From Bacteroidota bacterium (GTDB lineage Bacteria; Bacteroidota; Bacteroidia; Cytophagales; Cytophagaceae): DNA of 64,000 bases. Shown here in pieces: positions 41,414-49,863 of the stretch. The notes under the pieces were generated by a model that had not been told where the DNA came from, did no database searches, and saw only the letters and a list, made by a program, of their open reading frames with translations. Location: contig JAEWAY010000036.1 in the NCBI GenBank assembly GCA_023391415.1, positions 62,001-126,000 on the forward strand, in the 5' to 3' direction. How positions within the stretch are numbered: the stretch's first letter is position 1; the number at the start of each line of letters is the position of its first letter. Made by a program: the position numbers and the translations under genes.

Positions 41414-42703
41414 ATGTCGGAATATGCAGAGTTAATAATTGAAGGCAAAAGCTATAAGCTACCTGTCATCACTGGTAGCGAGAATGAAAAAGCGATAGAT
41501 ATTTCAAGTCTTAGGGCGAGTACCGGGTATATCACCCTGGATACCGGTTATAAAAACACCGGTTCAACCACCAGTTCGATTACATTTCTTGATGGAGAAA
41601 AAGGAATTCTTAGTTACAGAGGCTATCCCATTGAGCAACTGGCGGAAAAATCGAGTTTCATCGAAGTAGCTTATCTCCTCATTTACGGGCAGCTTCCTAC
41701 TCAGGAACAGATCAATACTTTTTCCGACAGGATCAACAGACATACCAATCTTCACGAGGATTTTAAGAAAATATTCGACGGTTTTCCTTCCACGTCGCAC
41801 CCAATGGGCGTCTTATCCTCTCTGGTAAGCTCATTGACCGCGTATTATCCGGGCTCCATCAATCCAAGCAACGCTTCCGATGAACAGGTTGACCTAACCA
41901 TCATACGTTTGCTCGCGAAACTTCCAACCATCGCGGCCTGGTCATACAAAAACTCAAAAGGACAGCCTATCATATATCCGAGAAACGACCTTGACTACGT
42001 TTCCAACTTCATGCATATGATGTTCGCGCTGCCCAATCAGGATTACGAAGTAGACCCCGTAGTAGTAGACGCCCTGAACAAGCTTTTGATTCTTCACGCC
42101 GACCATGAGCAAAACTGCTCGACATCCACTGTGCGTATCGTGGGGTCCGCTCAGGCGAGCCTGTACTCTTCCATCGCCGCCGGCATCAACGCGTTGTGGG
42201 GGCCTCTGCATGGAGGCGCCAATCAGGCCGTTATCGAGATGCTTGAGGAAATCAAAGCGAATGGCGGAGACGCGAAAAAATACATAGAAAAAGCGAAAGA
42301 CAAAAACGATCCATTCCGCCTGATGGGCTTCGGTCACCGTGTTTACAAAAACTTTGATCCAAGAGCGAAAATAATAAAAGTAGCCTGCGACAACGTTCTT
42401 GAAAAACTGGGGATCAAAGATCCTATTCTGGATATCGCGAAAAACCTGGAAGCCGCCGCGCTTGAAGATTCCTACTTTATCGAAAGAAAACTGTATCCGA
42501 ATGTCGACTTCTATTCAGGTATTATATACAGGGCTCTTGGTTTGCGCACAGATCTGTTTACGGTCATGTTCGCGCTTGGACGCCTCCCGGGCTGGATAGC
42601 TCAGTGGAAAGAGATGAGAGAAAATGGAGAGCCGATCGGAAGGCCAAGACAAATCTATGTAGGAAGCGCTACAAGAGATTATGTACCCATCGAAAAAAGA
42701 TAA
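41414..42703 (+). CDS. gltA: Citrate synthase
   Basis: This 429-residue enzyme condenses oxaloacetate and acetyl-CoA in the TCA cycle. The three catalytic residues lie in recognisable motifs: GPLHGGANQAV (active-site H), MGFGHRVYKNFDPRAK (H) and YPNVDFYSG (D). The N-terminus and the SYRGYPIEQLAEKS motif identify the type II (Gram-negative, hexameric) form. The length is typical. I chose the ATG at 41414 (MSEYAELIIEGKSYK), the usual N-terminus; an upstream in-frame codon at 41390 adds eight basic residues. A terminator follows directly. Confidence 0.96.
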   Translation: MSEYAELIIEGKSYKLPVITGSENEKAIDISSLRASTGYITLDTGYKNTGSTTSSITFLDGEKGILSYRGYPIEQLAEKSSFIEVAYLLIYGQLPTQEQINTFSDRINRHTNLHEDFKKIFDGFPSTSHPMGVLSSLVSSLTAYYPGSINPSNASDEQVDLTIIRLLAKLPTIAAWSYKNSKGQPIIYPRNDLDYVSNFMHMMFALPNQDYEVDPVVVDALNKLLILHADHEQNCSTSTVRIVGSAQASLYSSIAAGINALWGPLHGGANQAVIEMLEEIKANGGDAKKYIEKAKDKNDPFRLMGFGHRVYKNFDPRAKIIKVACDNVLEKLGIKDPILDIAKNLEAAALEDSYFIERKLYPNVDFYSGIIYRALGLRTDLFTVMFALGRLPGWIAQWKEMRENGEPIGRPRQIYVGSATRDYVPIEKR

Positions 42704-42711
42704 AACACAAT

Positions 42712-42739
42712 AAAAAGCCCGGACATCCGGGTTTTTTTA
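42712..42739 (+). terminator. Intrinsic terminator of gltA
   Basis: AAAAAGCCCGG and CCGGGTTTTTTT form a GC-rich stem (CCCGG/CCGGG) with a 4-base loop ACAT, ending in a run of Ts, starting 9 bases past the gltA stop. Confidence 0.9.
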
Positions 42740-42828
42740 TATCATTTAAACTCCTTCGGAGATAGAAACATTCACCTTCGTTTAACGCTTATTTACTTCT
42801 GTACAACAACAAATGTTTAATTTTGACC

Positions 42829-43113
42829 ATGGGAAAAGAAGGAAAGATACCAGAACATGTCATCTATATATGTGCAGGTAGCGATTGTAGAGAAAACGGT
42901 AGCAAGGACATTGGTAAAAAATTTAAAAAGCTGATTAAAGACCATGATCTGAAAGGGAAAATTGAAATAATAAAAACAGATTGTACAGACCGGTGCAAGA
43001 TAGCTCCCGTCTTTTCCATACAGCCACAAAACGCCTGGTTTACCCAGCGAAAAAGTTCTGAACAGATTGAAGAAATATTCAAAAGTCATCTACTGGTTCA
43101 GAAAAAAAAATAG
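42829..43113 (+). CDS. Thioredoxin-like [2Fe-2S] ferredoxin domain protein
   Basis: This 94-residue protein fits the thioredoxin-fold [2Fe-2S] ferredoxin family (related to NuoE C-termini and Cp2FeFd). Cluster ligands are in ICAGSDCRENG (C-x4-C) near the N-terminus and TDCTDRCKIAPVFSI (C-x3-C) near residue 52. It probably transfers electrons in the cytoplasm. The start is the ATG at 42829; a TTG two codons upstream is less likely. It is convergent with ferritin across a shared terminator, suggesting a link to iron storage or release. Confidence 0.85.
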   Translation: MGKEGKIPEHVIYICAGSDCRENGSKDIGKKFKKLIKDHDLKGKIEIIKTDCTDRCKIAPVFSIQPQNAWFTQRKSSEQIEEIFKSHLLVQKKK

Positions 43114-43163
43114 CCCGTCAAAAGGCTGGAAATTCCAAACGCGATGACAGGCTATCATTTTTT
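43110..43163. terminator. Bidirectional terminator between the ferredoxin and ferritin genes
   Basis: ATAGCC-CGTCA and TGACA-GGCTAT form an 11-base-pair stem with one mismatch and a 24-base loop, followed by TTTTTT on the plus side and preceded by AAAAAAAAA for the minus side. It ends both convergent transcripts. Confidence 0.8.
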
Positions 43164-43194
43164 AGAGGTCGGAAACTGACCTGTTTAGTTTCCC

Positions 43195-43725
43195 TTAAAC
43201 ATCCCCATTATAGGAAATCTTAGGAATATTCTTGTCAATCATGAACAAACCGACTCCTTCCGTTCCGATCACATCAAACAACTCAAGCGCTCTGCGGGCG
43301 ATATATTCCTCCTCAATCTGCTCTCTCAGGAACCACTGTAAAAACGCTACGGTCGTATAGTCTTTGTGCTTATGACAGACATCCACGATTCTGTTTATAG
43401 ACTGTGTAATACTGATTTCCTGCTCCAGCGTCACCTCAAAAACTTCTTTCAATGATTCATAGTCATCCTTGATCCCAACTACCTCAGGAGATTTCGCGTT
43501 TCCGCCAAGATCGACCACATATTTAAAAATTTTCATCATGTGTTCTCTCTCTTCTTCCGCCTGCTTGTAGAAAAAATCAGCGCTATTCTCATAGCCATGA
43601 CGATCGCACCAGGAAGCCATCGCCAGATATGTTGAAGAAGAATGGGCTTCTCTTTTTATTTGTTCGTTCAATACTTTCTCAATTTCCTCGGTTAAGGAAG
43701 ATCTGAGCCTTAATAAATCTTTCAT
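43195..43725 (-). CDS. ftnA: Ferritin (bacterial non-heme type)
   Basis: This 176-residue protein is a 24-subunit iron-storage ferritin. Family motifs are EKVLNEQIKREAHSSSTYLA at about 15-34, which carries the ferroxidase glutamates, and the E-x2-H type motif KQAEEEREHMMKIFKY at about 54-69. QEISITQSINRIVDVC and FLQWFLREQIEEEYIARR supply the C-terminal ferroxidase ligands. The length is normal. The start is the ATG at 43725. It is divergent from the Cys-containing unknown gene and convergent with the ferredoxin gene. Confidence 0.95.
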   Translation of the reverse strand: MKDLLRLRSSLTEEIEKVLNEQIKREAHSSSTYLAMASWCDRHGYENSADFFYKQAEEEREHMMKIFKYVVDLGGNAKSPEVVGIKDDYESLKEVFEVTLEQEISITQSINRIVDVCHKHKDYTTVAFLQWFLREQIEEEYIARRALELFDVIGTEGVGLFMIDKNIPKISYNGDV

Positions 43726-43825
43726 ATGACAAAAGCATTTTTATATCAACATTATACTACCGCTCCAGGTTGGAAACGAGTGTCGAATCTCCTCCCGGTC
43801 ATTGTAAAGAAAAAGAAAATAAGAC

Positions 43826-44263
43826 TTGAACCAAAATGATTGTTTAACAATTTTAGTAAAAAAACAAAATTATTATTTGGATCAATTTCAAATGATGATT
43901 AAATTCGCGTCAATGGAATGCCTTGAAAACACCAAAGAGCTCTATAAAAACAAACTGGGAGCCGTATATCAATGCGATACGACCAGTAAGTTGATTGTAG
44001 AATTTGGAAACTCCATCGCCCATTTGAATATACCATGCTTTCTATGTCTTAAAAAGCAAACGGACAAGCTGAATCTGGAAGCCATGGCTTATAATATGGA
44101 TACGGATGTTGAGATATTCACTCCATGCTCCACCGATCGTTGCTATATTCTTTCCCTTACTGAAGCCTACTATTTTCAGGATTTACTCGCGGGCGCCAAA
44201 GTGATGCTCGAGTTGAACCGGATCATTCACGAGCGTTTGTACCGCTATAGCCTGGTCAGCTAA
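43826..44263 (+). CDS. Conserved-type hypothetical protein with CxxC motif
   Basis: This 145-residue protein has no family I can name with certainty. It carries two cysteine pairs, NIPCFLCLKK (C-x2-C) and TPCSTDRCYI (C-x4-C), which could bind metal or form disulfides. It resembles in outline a short Bacteroidota protein class of unknown function (DUF6686-like), a weak impression only. The start is uncertain: a TTG at 43826 gives 145 residues, and ATG codons at 43892 or 43895 would give about 122. It sits among ferritin, Mrp and NifU-like genes. Confidence 0.55.
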   Translation: MNQNDCLTILVKKQNYYLDQFQMMIKFASMECLENTKELYKNKLGAVYQCDTTSKLIVEFGNSIAHLNIPCFLCLKKQTDKLNLEAMAYNMDTDVEIFTPCSTDRCYILSLTEAYYFQDLLAGAKVMLELNRIIHERLYRYSLVS

Positions 44264-44387
44264 AAATTTGATACCAAAATCTACCGACAGGCAACTATAA
44301 TGCTTGTATTATTGTTGGGATAATGCTATCTATAGCTATATTTGTTGTAATATCGCGACAAACGTTGTTTACCATATACTACACCCA

Positions 44388-45482
44388 ATGAATATTACTC
44401 GCGAGGACATACTCAAGGCATTAAGTACCGTCCAGGAACCAGACCTGAAAAAGGATCTGGTAAGCCTGAATATGATAACCGACATCAAAATCGACAATCT
44501 GTCCGTATCTTTCACCGTGGTACTGACGACACCAGCCTGTCCGTTGAAGGAACTGATCAAAAATGATTGTATCGACGCCGTAAAAAAAGCGCTCGGCGAA
44601 TCCGTCGACGTGTTAGTCAACTTTACGGCCAACGTCACTTCTCAGCAAACGCTGGGGCCCATACTCCCGAATGTTAAGAATATCATCGCCGTAGCTTCCG
44701 GCAAGGGAGGAGTCGGCAAGTCTACCGTTACCGCCAACCTGGCCCTGGCCCTGGCCCGGAGCGGCGCCAGCGTCGGTCTCATCGACGCGGACATATTCGG
44801 TCCAAGCATCCCTACGATGTTTGATGTCGAAGACGAGCGTCCCAAAGTCGTCCAGGATGAAAACGGGCGTAACCGGATTATTCCCGTACAACAATATGGT
44901 GTCAAACTAATTTCGATAGGCTTTCTTACTCCAAGGGAAAACGCCGTCATATGGAGAGGTCCTATGGCAAGTTCGGCCCTGAAGCAGTTTATCAGCGACG
45001 TGGAATGGGAAGATCTTGATTATCTGCTGATCGATATGCCGCCGGGGACCTCGGATATTCACCTTACGCTGGTTCAGACCGTGCCGGTAACAGGCGTCGT
45101 TCTTGTCACGACGCCTCAGAAAGTCGCTCTGGCCGACGCTCAGAAAGGTCTGTCCATGTTTGTTCAGCCCCAGATCAACGTGCCTATACTCGGAGTTATT
45201 GAAAACATGGCCTGGTTTACCCCAAAGGAACTACCCGACAACAAATACTATATATTTGGCAAAGATGGCGGAAAAGAGCTCGCGGAAGCGAACCAGGTTC
45301 CTTTCCTTGGCCAGATTCCACTGGTACAATCCGTCAGGGAAAGCGGAGACGCGGGAAGACCCGAAGTAATCAACGAGTCCGAAGTATCCGCGGAGTTTAA
45401 TAAACTGGCGCAATCCGTCGCGCGGCAAATAGCCATTCGCAACGCGTCGCTCGAAGAAACATCTGTAGTAGCTATAAAATAA
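44388..45482 (+). CDS. Mrp/ApbC family P-loop ATPase (Fe-S cluster carrier)
   Basis: This 364-residue protein has an N-terminal MIP18/DUF59 domain (about 1-85, with TTPACPLKELI) and a P-loop ATPase domain with AVASGKGGVGKSTVTANLAL (deviant Walker A, about 101-120), LIDADIFGPS and IDMPPGTSDIHL. It belongs to the Nbp35/Mrp family that carries Fe-S clusters to target proteins. The usual C-x2-C that bridges the cluster between monomers is missing: that place reads NMAWFTPKELP. I chose the ATG at 44388 as the start of the DUF59 domain. The NifU-like gene follows after 6 bases. Confidence 0.93.
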   Translation: MNITREDILKALSTVQEPDLKKDLVSLNMITDIKIDNLSVSFTVVLTTPACPLKELIKNDCIDAVKKALGESVDVLVNFTANVTSQQTLGPILPNVKNIIAVASGKGGVGKSTVTANLALALARSGASVGLIDADIFGPSIPTMFDVEDERPKVVQDENGRNRIIPVQQYGVKLISIGFLTPRENAVIWRGPMASSALKQFISDVEWEDLDYLLIDMPPGTSDIHLTLVQTVPVTGVVLVTTPQKVALADAQKGLSMFVQPQINVPILGVIENMAWFTPKELPDNKYYIFGKDGGKELAEANQVPFLGQIPLVQSVRESGDAGRPEVINESEVSAEFNKLAQSVARQIAIRNASLEETSVVAIK

Positions 45483-45488
45483 ACAACC

Positions 45489-45743
45489 TTGGAAACATTA
45501 ACACAAGACCTTTTCGAAAGAGTCGAAAAAGCGCTGGAGACAATCCGTCCCTATCTGGAAGCCGATGGCGGCAATGTCAGAGTTATTGAAATTTCTGATG
45601 ATTACGTAGTGAAACTCGAACTGTTGGGAGCTTGTGGAACCTGCCCCATGTCCGCCATGACCCTCAAGGCTGGCGTGGAAGAAGCGATCAAGAAATCAGT
45701 ACCGGAAATCACCAGAGTCGAAGCGATCAATGTTTTCCCATAA
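45489..45743 (+). CDS. NifU-like C-terminal domain Fe-S scaffold protein
   Basis: This 84-residue protein is a stand-alone NifU C-terminal (NFU) domain that binds an Fe-S cluster at LLGACGTCPMSAMTLK (C-x2-C, about residues 48-63). LEADGGNVRVIEI near residue 22 is the other family signature. It probably hands clusters to or from the Mrp protein encoded 6 bases upstream. The start is a TTG at 45489; no ATG lies in the right place. Confidence 0.92.
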   Translation: METLTQDLFERVEKALETIRPYLEADGGNVRVIEISDDYVVKLELLGACGTCPMSAMTLKAGVEEAIKKSVPEITRVEAINVFP

Positions 45744-45784
45744 ATGATACAGAGGTAAAACAGAAAAATCGAAATCCAGTTTTT

Positions 45785-45792
45785 TAGATTTG
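45785..45792 (+). promoter_or_regulatory. Possible -7 element of the double ligase operon
   Basis: TAGATTTG matches TAnnTTTG and lies 43 bases before the double ligase start. No good -33 motif is present at the expected place. Confidence 0.4.
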
Positions 45793-45835
45793 TGTATAAG
45801 GCATAGATCTACCATTCGCTTTTAAACCAAACCAG

Positions 45836-48529
45836 ATGAAAATCGGAATTTTCTTCGGAGGGCAATCCAGGGAAAGAGAAATTTCCTTTGCCGGAGGCAG
45901 AACTGTATATGACAATCTTAATAAAAACCTGTTTGACGCCGTTCCGATATTTGTTGACAGTATAGGAAATTTTATATTACTCGACTGGCAATATGTCTAC
46001 AAAGGCACTATCAGGGACTTTTATCCACCTATAGACGCCCTCCCTTCCAGTCCTCATGGATTTCAAGTATATATTGAATCTTTGGGTGAGTCATCCTTAC
46101 AAAAACAGGATGATATCGCCTCCAAGGTAGGACGAAAAATACAGCCCGAAGAATTTTCTTCTCTTTTTGACTTCGCGTTTCTCGCGCTACACGGACCCTA
46201 TGGCGAAGACGGCAATATCCAGGGAATTCTCGAATGGTACAACATCCCTTATTCCGGATCCGGCATTCTACCCTCCGCGATCGGAATCAATAAAGCTGTG
46301 CAAAAGGATCTGATGACCAAGGCCGGGTTTCAGGGTCCAGCTTCCACAATCTTAAAAAAATCCCAATGGCGGACGAGTGACGCCAGTTCGCTTTTCAATC
46401 AGCTAAAACAACAACTGGGCTTGCCTTTTGTCGTCAAGGCTCCCTATCAGGGATCATCCATCGGTATCGCCGTAGTATCAGACGACGACATCGCGAAATT
46501 CGAGCGTTCGGTCAACAAATGCTTCTTTATTCATAAGATCAGCCGCGGGCACTGGGAGTCGATGTCCGATTCCGGGCGGGTGTTTTTCATTAAGACTCTG
46601 GTCGACATTCGCGAAGGCATAGGACTTCCCGTCATGGTAAACGATCATCTCCGAATAGACCATCCGGAAGAGCTACTGCGATTTCTCAATCAGCACTTTA
46701 CTCATTCCAATGAAGATGTTAGTCTGGAAAGTCTTGACAACGAAGAGGAACTTGTCGTAGAGCAATTTGTCCGGGGAAGGGAGTTTTCATGCATCGTCAT
46801 TCAGGATGACCAGGGGCGACCGATCGCCCTGCCTCCCACTGAAATCGTAAAAGGCGATCAGGTATTCGACTACAGAAGCAAGTATCTGCCCGGCATGAGC
46901 CGTAAACTTACCCCAATCGACCTGCCAGTAGCCGACATCAACCGTATTCGCGGAAACTGCGAAAAATTATTTTCCGACCTTCATTTCAACGTATACGCGC
47001 GTCTCGACGGCTTCTATACTCCGGAAGGCGCTATTTTTCTCAATGATCCCAATACGACTTCCGGTATGATGCCTTCGTCGTTTTTCTTTCATCAGGCGGC
47101 TGAAATAGGATTGAATCCTTCCCAGTTTCTGACATATATTATTCGTACTTCGCTTGTCGAGCGAATCAAGACAGGCAAAAAAACATATCGGCTTAAACAA
47201 TTGCTCGCCGGTCTTGACAGCCATCTGAGCGACCTTTCAAGAATCTCCGGAGAAAAAACCCGTATAGCGGTGATCATGGGCGGGTTCTCTTCCGAGCGTC
47301 ATATTTCCGTAGAAAGTGGCCGGAATATTTATGAAAAACTGTCTTCCAGCACAACATATGAACCAATACCGGTGTTCCTTACCGGCAACGAAGATCACCA
47401 TGAGCTCTATCTGATTCCGGTCAATATCATGCTCAAGGACAACGCGGACGATATCAGGGAAAAAGTCTGGCACGCCCAGAACACGTCCAGGCACGCCATC
47501 ATAGAGGAAATAATCGCCGCGACCGCGAATATCCGGGATAAATACGTACAAAAAGCGACCATGGAGCCCCAGGCTGTTTCCTACGCGGAACTGGCTCAAA
47601 TGATCGACGCGGCCTTCATAGCCCTGCACGGTCGTCCCGGCGAAGACGGTGGCGTACAGGCGGAGCTTGACAAGTACCATATCCCCTACAATGGTTCGGG
47701 AGTCGGCAGCTCTCAAATCACCATTAATAAATTTGAGACTAATCGAATCCTTCGTGAACATGGCATTCTCGTCGCCAATCATCGGATGGTCTATAAAAAT
47801 GAATGGGAAACCGATCCGGACGGATTAATCAACCAAATCGAACAGGGCTTCGCGTATCCGATGATCGCCAAGCCTTCCGACGATGGATGCAGCTCGGCTG
47901 TCAAAAAAATTAAAAACCGGGAAGAGCTTATCGCCTATATACGACTTTTCTTTGGTGAAGACGCGCTGGGCGATTCCGAGAGCAGCAAGATACTAGGACT
48001 GAAATACAATGAAGAATTTCCACAAAAAAATTACTTTCTGATCGAAGACCTGGTTTCCCAAAACGACGCGCCGCGCTTTCTGGAAATCACGGGAGGCATG
48101 CTTACCCGCTACGATGAGCGGGGCGATATCCAATATGAAATCTTTGAACCATCCGAAGCGCTGGCTACCGGAGACGTACTGTCTCTGGAAGAAAAGTTTC
48201 TGGCCGGCGAAGGCCAGAACATTACTCCCGCCCGCTTCGCGGACAACCCGGAAGATTATAAAGTAATAGCCTCTCAAGTCAAAGCGGAGCTTGAAAAGGT
48301 GGCCCGAATCCTTCACGTGGAAGGTTATTGCCGAGTTGACGCTTTTGTACGGATATACGAGGACCTACGGACGGAAACCATTATCATTGAAGTCAACTCC
48401 CTGCCGGGAATGACTCCCGCCACCTGTATTTTCCACCAGACAGCGATCAATAATTATAAGCCTTACGATTTTATTGATCGTATACTTACCTTTGGTATAC
48501 AGCGACGAAATCAAAAACATTCAATATAA
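45836..48529 (+). CDS. Tandem (double) D-alanine--D-alanine ligase
   Basis: This 897-residue protein contains two complete Ddl units, against about 320-360 residues for a normal Ddl. Unit 1 (about 1-470) has IGIFFGGQSREREISFAGG, ALHGPYGEDG, APYQGSSIGIAV and the metal site LNDPNTTSGMMPSS (canonical E-x-N replaced by D-x-N). Unit 2 begins at residue 474 (KTRIAVIMGGFSSERHIS) and has ALHGRPGEDGG, KPSDDGCSSAVKK (GSS changed to CSS) and IIEVNSLPGMTPAT (canonical E-x-N). Ddl makes the D-Ala-D-Ala end of peptidoglycan precursors. The stop overlaps the first PASTA gene (TAATG), giving one operon. Confidence 0.9.
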   Translation: MKIGIFFGGQSREREISFAGGRTVYDNLNKNLFDAVPIFVDSIGNFILLDWQYVYKGTIRDFYPPIDALPSSPHGFQVYIESLGESSLQKQDDIASKVGRKIQPEEFSSLFDFAFLALHGPYGEDGNIQGILEWYNIPYSGSGILPSAIGINKAVQKDLMTKAGFQGPASTILKKSQWRTSDASSLFNQLKQQLGLPFVVKAPYQGSSIGIAVVSDDDIAKFERSVNKCFFIHKISRGHWESMSDSGRVFFIKTLVDIREGIGLPVMVNDHLRIDHPEELLRFLNQHFTHSNEDVSLESLDNEEELVVEQFVRGREFSCIVIQDDQGRPIALPPTEIVKGDQVFDYRSKYLPGMSRKLTPIDLPVADINRIRGNCEKLFSDLHFNVYARLDGFYTPEGAIFLNDPNTTSGMMPSSFFFHQAAEIGLNPSQFLTYIIRTSLVERIKTGKKTYRLKQLLAGLDSHLSDLSRISGEKTRIAVIMGGFSSERHISVESGRNIYEKLSSSTTYEPIPVFLTGNEDHHELYLIPVNIMLKDNADDIREKVWHAQNTSRHAIIEEIIAATANIRDKYVQKATMEPQAVSYAELAQMIDAAFIALHGRPGEDGGVQAELDKYHIPYNGSGVGSSQITINKFETNRILREHGILVANHRMVYKNEWETDPDGLINQIEQGFAYPMIAKPSDDGCSSAVKKIKNREELIAYIRLFFGEDALGDSESSKILGLKYNEEFPQKNYFLIEDLVSQNDAPRFLEITGGMLTRYDERGDIQYEIFEPSEALATGDVLSLEEKFLAGEGQNITPARFADNPEDYKVIASQVKAELEKVARILHVEGYCRVDAFVRIYEDLRTETIIIEVNSLPGMTPATCIFHQTAINNYKPYDFIDRILTFGIQRRNQKHSI

Positions 48530-49128
48530 TGTTCTTCAAACCGAATAGCTTTAAAGACTATCTGCTTCATTTACTAGTCATCGTCATTTTAAGTGGTGGC
48601 GGCCTGGTCTATTTTTTCTTTCGCTATCTGCCTGAGCAAACACGTCACGGTGAAGAATTGACAGTTCCCGCTCTACAGGGCAAGGAGCTAGCGACGGCGG
48701 TGGAAATTATATCGGCGCTGGATCTTCGGTACACGATCAATGACTCGGCCTATGTAGAAGGTGAAAAACCTGGAAAAATTATAAGTCAGCATCCCAAAAA
48801 CGGCAGCAAGGTAAAGGCCAACCGGAAAATTTACCTGACCATAACTTCGCGCAATCCGACCAATGTGGAAATACCTGAGGACCTAACCAATAAAACACTG
48901 AAAAACGTCAGATTGATCTTATCTCAGTTAGGATTGTATATCGGCAATACGACCATCGTTGAAGACCAGTTTAACCTGGTGCTGAAAGCGACCTGGCAGG
49001 GAAAAGAGCTTACAAAGGGCGTATCGCTGCCCAAATACAGCAAAATAGACCTGACGATCGGTAGCGGTACCAAAACTACCGACGATGATATTGAGGATAT
49101 TGATCTTCTGAATGGGGATAACCAATAA
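48529..49128 (+). CDS. PASTA-domain membrane protein (first copy)
   Basis: This 199-residue protein has one N-terminal membrane helix (about 12-32) and two PASTA domains (about 42-110 and 112-180). PASTA signatures are TVPALQGKELATAVEIISAL, SQHPKNGSKVKANRKIYLTI and the second LSQLGLYIGN unit. PASTA domains bind muropeptides or beta-lactams in Gram-positive PBPs and kinases; here there is no attached kinase or PBP domain. The start ATG overlaps the double ligase stop by one base, so it is coupled to it. The C-terminus is acidic. Confidence 0.9.
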   Translation: MFFKPNSFKDYLLHLLVIVILSGGGLVYFFFRYLPEQTRHGEELTVPALQGKELATAVEIISALDLRYTINDSAYVEGEKPGKIISQHPKNGSKVKANRKIYLTITSRNPTNVEIPEDLTNKTLKNVRLILSQLGLYIGNTTIVEDQFNLVLKATWQGKELTKGVSLPKYSKIDLTIGSGTKTTDDDIEDIDLLNGDNQ

Positions 49129-49145
49129 AGTAAACGGATTGAACT

Positions 49146-49745
49146 ATGTGGAAATCTGAAAAGCCAGCCCATATATTCGTACATCTCGCGGTCATCGCCG
49201 CAATTTCCCTAACGATGATGCTGGTATTCTTTAAAATATACCTTCCTATAACGACGAATCATAACGAAAAGATTCTGGTACCCGCCCTGAAAGGGAAAAC
49301 CTTGGAAGAAGCGAAAGGACAGCTCAAGAAAGCCGGTCTCCGGTATCATGTAAACGATTCTTCCTATGTAGAAGGCCAACCTGGTCAGGTCATTCTATCG
49401 CAACACCCGGAAGCGATTTCGGAGGTAAAAACCGACCGCAAAATATATCTTTCCATAACCAGTTCTCGGCCGCCAAAAGTAAAAATGCCTAATCTGGAAG
49501 GCCAGTCATTGCGTACAGCCGAACTGACTTTAAAAAGTATGGATCTTCGCAAAGGAGTTATTACTTATATAGACTATCCATACAAAGATCTCGTTGTCGG
49601 TCAATATCTCAATGACAATAAGATAGCTCCAGGCAGTTACATCGCCAAAGGTTCCCGTATCAATCTCGCGGTAGGTAACGGTGTCGACCAGCCTGTCGAA
49701 AATGACACTTTGGCGGATAGTGTCGATCTCAATGGCGGTTTGTAA
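49146..49745 (+). CDS. PASTA-domain membrane protein (second copy)
   Basis: This 199-residue protein is a tandem paralogue of the gene 17 bases upstream with the same length and layout: one membrane helix (about 12-34), then two PASTA domains (VPALKGKTLEEAKGQLKKAG and LSQHPEAISEVKTDRKIYLS; MPNLEGQSLRTAELTLKSMD). Such membrane-bound PASTA proteins without a catalytic part occur in Bacteroidota. They may bind the periplasmic D-Ala-D-Ala peptides made with the double ligase encoded just before them. The function is inferred from context only. Confidence 0.9.
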   Translation: MWKSEKPAHIFVHLAVIAAISLTMMLVFFKIYLPITTNHNEKILVPALKGKTLEEAKGQLKKAGLRYHVNDSSYVEGQPGQVILSQHPEAISEVKTDRKIYLSITSSRPPKVKMPNLEGQSLRTAELTLKSMDLRKGVITYIDYPYKDLVVGQYLNDNKIAPGSYIAKGSRINLAVGNGVDQPVENDTLADSVDLNGGL

Positions 49746-49863
49746 GAATATATCTGATAAGAGATCATTAAAATAAACATCGCGCTAAAGAAATCGTTGA
49801 CTAAACATACTAATGAACACCTGATTCCGTTGGAATTTGAGGATCGTTTTTCTTAATCACACC

